A DNA stretch of 9,442 nucleotides from Sulfurospirillum sp. (GTDB taxonomy: Bacteria; Campylobacterota; Campylobacteria; Campylobacterales; QNZT01). Positions 6,277 through 9,442 of this stretch are shown here, piece by piece (the first letter of the stretch is position 1; the number at the start of each line of letters is the position of its first letter). The notes under the pieces were generated by a model that was not told where the DNA came from, made no database searches, and saw nothing but the letters and a program-made list of their open reading frames with translations. The stretch covers positions 1 through 9,442 of the forward strand of contig QNZT01000075.1 in NCBI GenBank assembly GCA_003978455.1. The letters are read 5' to 3'. The translations under genes and the position numbers were made by a program.

Positions 6277-7338
6277 ATGACGAACTATAACGATATCAAA
6301 AAATATATCTATAAACTCGATCCGGAAACAGCACATACACTGGCAGAATTCACTACACACAAAATAGCGACATATGCCCCTTTTCTTCTCTCTCCGCTAC
6401 GATCCCGGTATAAAGTGGAAGATAGCAGACTTTCACAGGAACTCTTCGGAGTAAACTTCCCCAACCCTGTCGGTATGGCAGCCGGTTTCGACAAAAATGC
6501 GACGATGATTCCTTTCCTGGAAGCCCTTGGATTCGGATATATCGAATACGGTACCGTCACGCCGCGTCCTCAGGAGGGAAATGCAAAACCGAGACTTTTC
6601 CGCTTTCCTGAACATGAGTCACTTCAAAACGCGATGGGCTTCAACAACGACGGTATGACACAGATCAAATCGCGTGTCGAAAAGATCTATCCCTACGCTA
6701 TACCGCTGGGTGCAAATATCGGCAAGAATAAAACAACCACTGAGGGTGATGCGATCAAGGATTACGAACTATTGATCAACACTTTTAAAGATCTCAGCGA
6801 CTATATCGTCATCAATATCTCATCTCCCAACACACCGGGACTTCGCGATCTGCAAAACGAAAATTTTATCAAAGCGCTTTTCACTCTCTCCGGCTCCCTG
6901 ACCGACAAACCGGTTTTGTTGAAAATCGCACCCGATCTCGATACCAGAGAGGCGGTTTCGATCTGTGATATCGCCCTCCAGAACGGTGCAAAAGGTATCA
7001 TCGCCACCAATACCACCATCGACTACAGTCTGCTTCCCGATGCCAAAGGGTTTGGCGGGGTGAGCGGGAAGGTACTCAAAGAGAAGAGTTTCCGAATGTT
7101 CAATGCGATCGCAGATGCCTTTTACGGTCAAACGACACTCATCTCAGTCGGCGGTATCAGTGACGGTGACGAAGCCTACCGCCGAATCAGAGCCGGTGCC
7201 GACCTGATCCAGGTCTACAGCGCTTTTATATTTGAAGGTCCCTCACTGGCGAAAAAGATCAACACCAGAATCCTCGAACTGCTGGAACGGGACGGATTTT
7301 CCAACATATCCGAAGCAACAGGAGCCGACCGAAAATGA
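6277..7338 (+). CDS. pyrD: Dihydroorotate dehydrogenase (quinone), class 2
   Basis: PyrD oxidises dihydroorotate to orotate in pyrimidine synthesis, using FMN and passing electrons to membrane quinone. It is a peripheral inner-membrane protein. The 353 residues fit class 2 (E. coli 336), including the N-terminal helical membrane-associating extension (about 1–45), which class 1 enzymes lack. The FMN/substrate lysine is K73 in MAAGFDKNA. The substrate loop LQNAMGFNNDG is present. The catalytic base is S183 in NISSPNTPGLRDLQ (E. coli S175; class 1 would have Cys). Phosphate-binding glycines occur in SVGGISDG, and Y314–S315 lie in QVYSAF. The C-terminus (RDGFSNISEATGADRK) is typical of the epsilon-type enzymes. 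The stop overlaps the next start in ATGA, so the M16 peptidase is co-translated. Confidence 0.97.
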   Translation: MTNYNDIKKYIYKLDPETAHTLAEFTTHKIATYAPFLLSPLRSRYKVEDSRLSQELFGVNFPNPVGMAAGFDKNATMIPFLEALGFGYIEYGTVTPRPQEGNAKPRLFRFPEHESLQNAMGFNNDGMTQIKSRVEKIYPYAIPLGANIGKNKTTTEGDAIKDYELLINTFKDLSDYIVINISSPNTPGLRDLQNENFIKALFTLSGSLTDKPVLLKIAPDLDTREAVSICDIALQNGAKGIIATNTTIDYSLLPDAKGFGGVSGKVLKEKSFRMFNAIADAFYGQTTLISVGGISDGDEAYRRIRAGADLIQVYSAFIFEGPSLAKKINTRILELLERDGFSNISEATGADRK

Positions 7339-8666
7339 TCAAGTACATCACACTTTTTTTACTACTACTATCAGGAGTCAGTATGGGAAATACCCTGCCG
7401 AAACACTATACCGAAACACTCGACAACGGATTGCAAATCCTGGTGATCCCGATGCAAAACCATTCGGGCGTTATCACGACCGATATCTTCTACAAAGTGG
7501 GAAGCCGGGATGAAGTGATGGGCAAAAGCGGTATCGCGCATATGCTCGAACATCTCAACTTCAAATCGACCAAAAACCTCAAAGCGGGTGAATTCGATGA
7601 GATAGTCAAGAGTTTCGGAGGCGTGAACAACGCATCTACCGGCTTTGACTATACACAATACTTTATCAAATCCGCTTCCAAAAATCTGTCCAAATCACTC
7701 GAACTTTTTGCCGAACTGATGCAAAACCTGAGCCTGAAAGATAAAGAGTTTCAACCCGAGCGAAATGTCGTTCTCGAAGAGCGGCGCTGGAGAACCGACA
7801 ACAACCCGTTCGGCTACCTCTATTTTCGCCTCTTCAACAATGCCTATATCTACCACTCATACCACTGGACACCGATCGGATTTACAGAAGATATCAAACA
7901 CTGGACGATAGAGGATATCAGCGCTTTCCACAAAATGTACTATCAGCCGCAAAATGCCATACTTGTGGTCGCCGGAGATATCGACCCCGAAACGGTCTTT
8001 CATGAAGCCCAAAAGGCGTTCGGTGAGATCAAAAACAGCGGCAAAATCAGACGTAACCATCAGGTCGAACCGGTACAGGACGGTGCCAAACGCATTGAGA
8101 TCGACAAAGAGTCACAGGTACAGATGCTGGCTATCGCCTTTCATATCCCCAACTTCAAAAGCAAAGACCAAGTTGCCCTTTCTGCCATCAGCGAACTGCT
8201 CACCAGCGGCAAAAGCAGCCGTCTCAATGCCCTGCTGATCGACAAACTGCAGCTTGTCAACTCCATCTCAGCCTATAACATGGAGCAGACCGATCCGGGT
8301 ATCTTCCTCTTTCTGGCAGTCTGCAACCCCGGTATCAAAGCGGAAGATGTAGAAACGGTGCTCTGGCAGGAGATAGAGAAACTGAAAACCGCACCGGTGG
8401 AAAAAAGTGAACTTGAGAAGGTCAAAATCAATACACGATCCGACTTTATCTTTAGTATGCAAGACTCCCAGACCCTTGTCAATATCTTTGGAAGTTATGC
8501 CGCCAGAGGCGATCTCGAACCTCTTCTCACGTATGAAGAGAGACTGAAAAGCCTGACACAAAAAGAGGTGCAGGATGCAGCCGGAAAATATTTCAACCCC
8601 AAAAACGCTACCACTGTTATTTTAAGAGAACTTCATGAAAACAATACGACAAAGGAAGCCAAATGA
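7335..8666 (+). CDS. M16-family zinc peptidase (pitrilysin/MPP type)
   Basis: This 443-residue protein is a two-domain M16 metallopeptidase: an N-terminal zinc domain (about 25–190) and an inactive partner-type M16C domain (about 195–400). The inverted zinc motif HxxEH is H69-M-L-E72-H73 in GIAHMLEHLNFKST. The distal zinc glutamate is most likely E149 in VVLEERRWRTDNNP, so it should be catalytically active. The ATG at 7335 overlaps the pyrD stop and gives a signal-peptide-like start: K3, a hydrophobic run of about 11, then SMG before N19, suggesting export to the periplasm. A second ATG (M17, 7383) has a much better ribosome site and would give a cytoplasmic form. The pyrD–peptidase–dapA order matches H. 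pylori (HP1011–HP1013) and C. jejuni (Cj0804–Cj0806), as I recall. The substrate is unknown. A pqqE/pqqL-type name is sometimes used but there is no sign of PQQ synthesis here. Confidence 0.93.
   Translation: MIKYITLFLLLLSGVSMGNTLPKHYTETLDNGLQILVIPMQNHSGVITTDIFYKVGSRDEVMGKSGIAHMLEHLNFKSTKNLKAGEFDEIVKSFGGVNNASTGFDYTQYFIKSASKNLSKSLELFAELMQNLSLKDKEFQPERNVVLEERRWRTDNNPFGYLYFRLFNNAYIYHSYHWTPIGFTEDIKHWTIEDISAFHKMYYQPQNAILVVAGDIDPETVFHEAQKAFGEIKNSGKIRRNHQVEPVQDGAKRIEIDKESQVQMLAIAFHIPNFKSKDQVALSAISELLTSGKSSRLNALLIDKLQLVNSISAYNMEQTDPGIFLFLAVCNPGIKAEDVETVLWQEIEKLKTAPVEKSELEKVKINTRSDFIFSMQDSQTLVNIFGSYAARGDLEPLLTYEERLKSLTQKEVQDAAGKYFNPKNATTVILRELHENNTTKEAK
7373..7377 (+). promoter_or_regulatory. Internal ribosome binding site before Met17 of the M16 peptidase
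   Basis: AGGAG lies 5 nt before the in-frame ATG at 7383. The upstream ATG at 7335 has no purine-rich ribosome site and relies on overlap with the pyrD stop. This makes the start ambiguous and allows two products that differ by the signal peptide. Confidence 0.45.
8652..8657 (+). promoter_or_regulatory. dapA: Ribosome binding site of dapA
   Basis: AAGGAA lies 5 nt before the dapA ATG at 8663, inside the last codons of the M16 peptidase gene. It fixes the start and supports coupled translation through the ATGA overlap. Confidence 0.7.
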
Positions 8667-9442
8667 GTGGACCCATCGGTGCGATGACCGCACTTATCAC
8701 ACCATTTAAAAACGGTAAAATAGACACAGAGACCTACGAAAAGCAGATCAAAAGGCAGATCGAAAACGGTATCGATGCCGTTGTCCCTGTGGGAACAACC
8801 GGAGAGAGTGCCACACTGACGCATCATGAGCACAAAGAGTGTATCGAAATCGCCGTTGCGGTATGTAAAGGAACCGACACCAAAGTACTTGCCGGCGCCG
8901 GCAGCAATGCCACAAGCGAAGCGATCGAACTAGCACAGTTTGCCCAAAAACAGGGTGCTGACGGTATTTTATCAGTCACTCCATACTACAACAAACCGAC
9001 ACAAGAGGGGCTGTTTCAGCACTATAAATCCATTGCAAATGCCATCGATATCCCCGTACTACTCTACAATGTACCCGGACGTACCGGTGTCGATATGAAC
9101 GCAGAAACGACCATCCAACTCTTTCATGAATGTGCAAACATCTACGGTGTAAAAGAGGCGACCGGGTCGATACAACGTTGTGTGGAACTCCTTGCTAAAG
9201 AGCCGAAACTTGCCGTTATCAGTGGAGACGATATGATCAACTATCCGCTGATCTCCAACGGCGGAACCGGTGTCATCTCCGTCACGGCAAATCTGCTGCC
9301 GGAAAAGATCGCGGACCTGACCCATTTCGGCATGAAAGAGGCGTATAAAAAGTCCAAAGCGATCAACGATGCACTCTATGACATCAACAGCGTTCTCTTC
9401 TGCGAATCCAATCCCATCCCCATCAAAGCGGCGATGCATATC
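8663..9442 (+). CDS. dapA: 4-hydroxy-tetrahydrodipicolinate synthase, 3' end outside window
   Basis: DapA condenses pyruvate with aspartate semialdehyde, the first committed step to diaminopimelate and lysine, and so feeds peptidoglycan. The 260 codons present are open to the window edge. The family is about 290–300 residues, so roughly 30–40 are missing. The TIM-barrel landmarks are all visible: GAMTALITPF at 6–15, VPVGTTGES with T45 and T46, VTPYYNKP with Y109, LLYNVPGRTG with Y135 and R140, and the Schiff-base lysine K164 in GVKEATGS. These match E. coli T44, T45, Y107, Y133, R138 and K161. SGDD and NGGTGVISVTAN follow. It is third in the operon after pyrD and the M16 peptidase, overlapping the latter by 4 nt. 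Confidence 0.97.
   Translation, partial: MSGPIGAMTALITPFKNGKIDTETYEKQIKRQIENGIDAVVPVGTTGESATLTHHEHKECIEIAVAVCKGTDTKVLAGAGSNATSEAIELAQFAQKQGADGILSVTPYYNKPTQEGLFQHYKSIANAIDIPVLLYNVPGRTGVDMNAETTIQLFHECANIYGVKEATGSIQRCVELLAKEPKLAVISGDDMINYPLISNGGTGVISVTANLLPEKIADLTHFGMKEAYKKSKAINDALYDINSVLFCESNPIPIKAAMHI

Overview
The window looks like chromosomal DNA from a Campylobacterota (Epsilonproteobacteria) bacterium, most likely a free-living, moderate-GC lineage of the Sulfurovum/Sulfurimonas type. Three things suggest this: the residue-level style of XseA, MurJ and the M16 peptidase; the promoter shape (T-rich run plus TG before TATAAT); and the pyrD–M16 peptidase–dapA order, which I recall from Helicobacter pylori and Campylobacter jejuni. 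The genus is an inference. All genes lie on the + strand.

Region 1 (3–4132) is a tight block of housekeeping genes: xseA (exonuclease VII large subunit), murJ (lipid II flippase) and cysS (cysteinyl-tRNA synthetase). The xseA–murJ gap is 16 nt, and cysS starts with GTG inside the end of murJ. A very good extended −10 promoter lies inside the murJ coding sequence just ahead of cysS.

Region 2 (4133–6276) is the accessory-looking part. It opens with a 323-bp intergenic stretch: a GC-rich, hairpin-rich block followed by AT-rich DNA with a palindrome and a textbook promoter. Two unrecognised genes follow, 5 nt apart. The first encodes a membrane-anchored protein with a long polar linker and a degenerate OmpA-like C-terminal domain. 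The second encodes a membrane-anchored, almost entirely coiled-coil protein. The first is clearly AT-richer than its surroundings. A hairpin that includes the stop codon of the second gene closes the module, followed by a short palindrome and tandem-repeat cluster. An 11-bp word (AACCGCGCTTA) occurs once on each side of the module. In C. jejuni, as I recall, this slot between cysS and pyrD holds msbA.

Region 3 (6277–9442) is a translationally coupled operon: pyrD (quinone-linked dihydroorotate dehydrogenase), an M16-family zinc peptidase and dapA (4-hydroxy-tetrahydrodipicolinate synthase, cut off by the window end). Both junctions are 4-nt ATGA overlaps.

I found no CRISPR array, insertion sequence, tRNA, rRNA or convincing novel defence or mobile system. 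The best candidate for something undescribed is the two-gene envelope module at 4456–6098, which by topology could link the periplasm to the cytoplasm. That idea is inference only.
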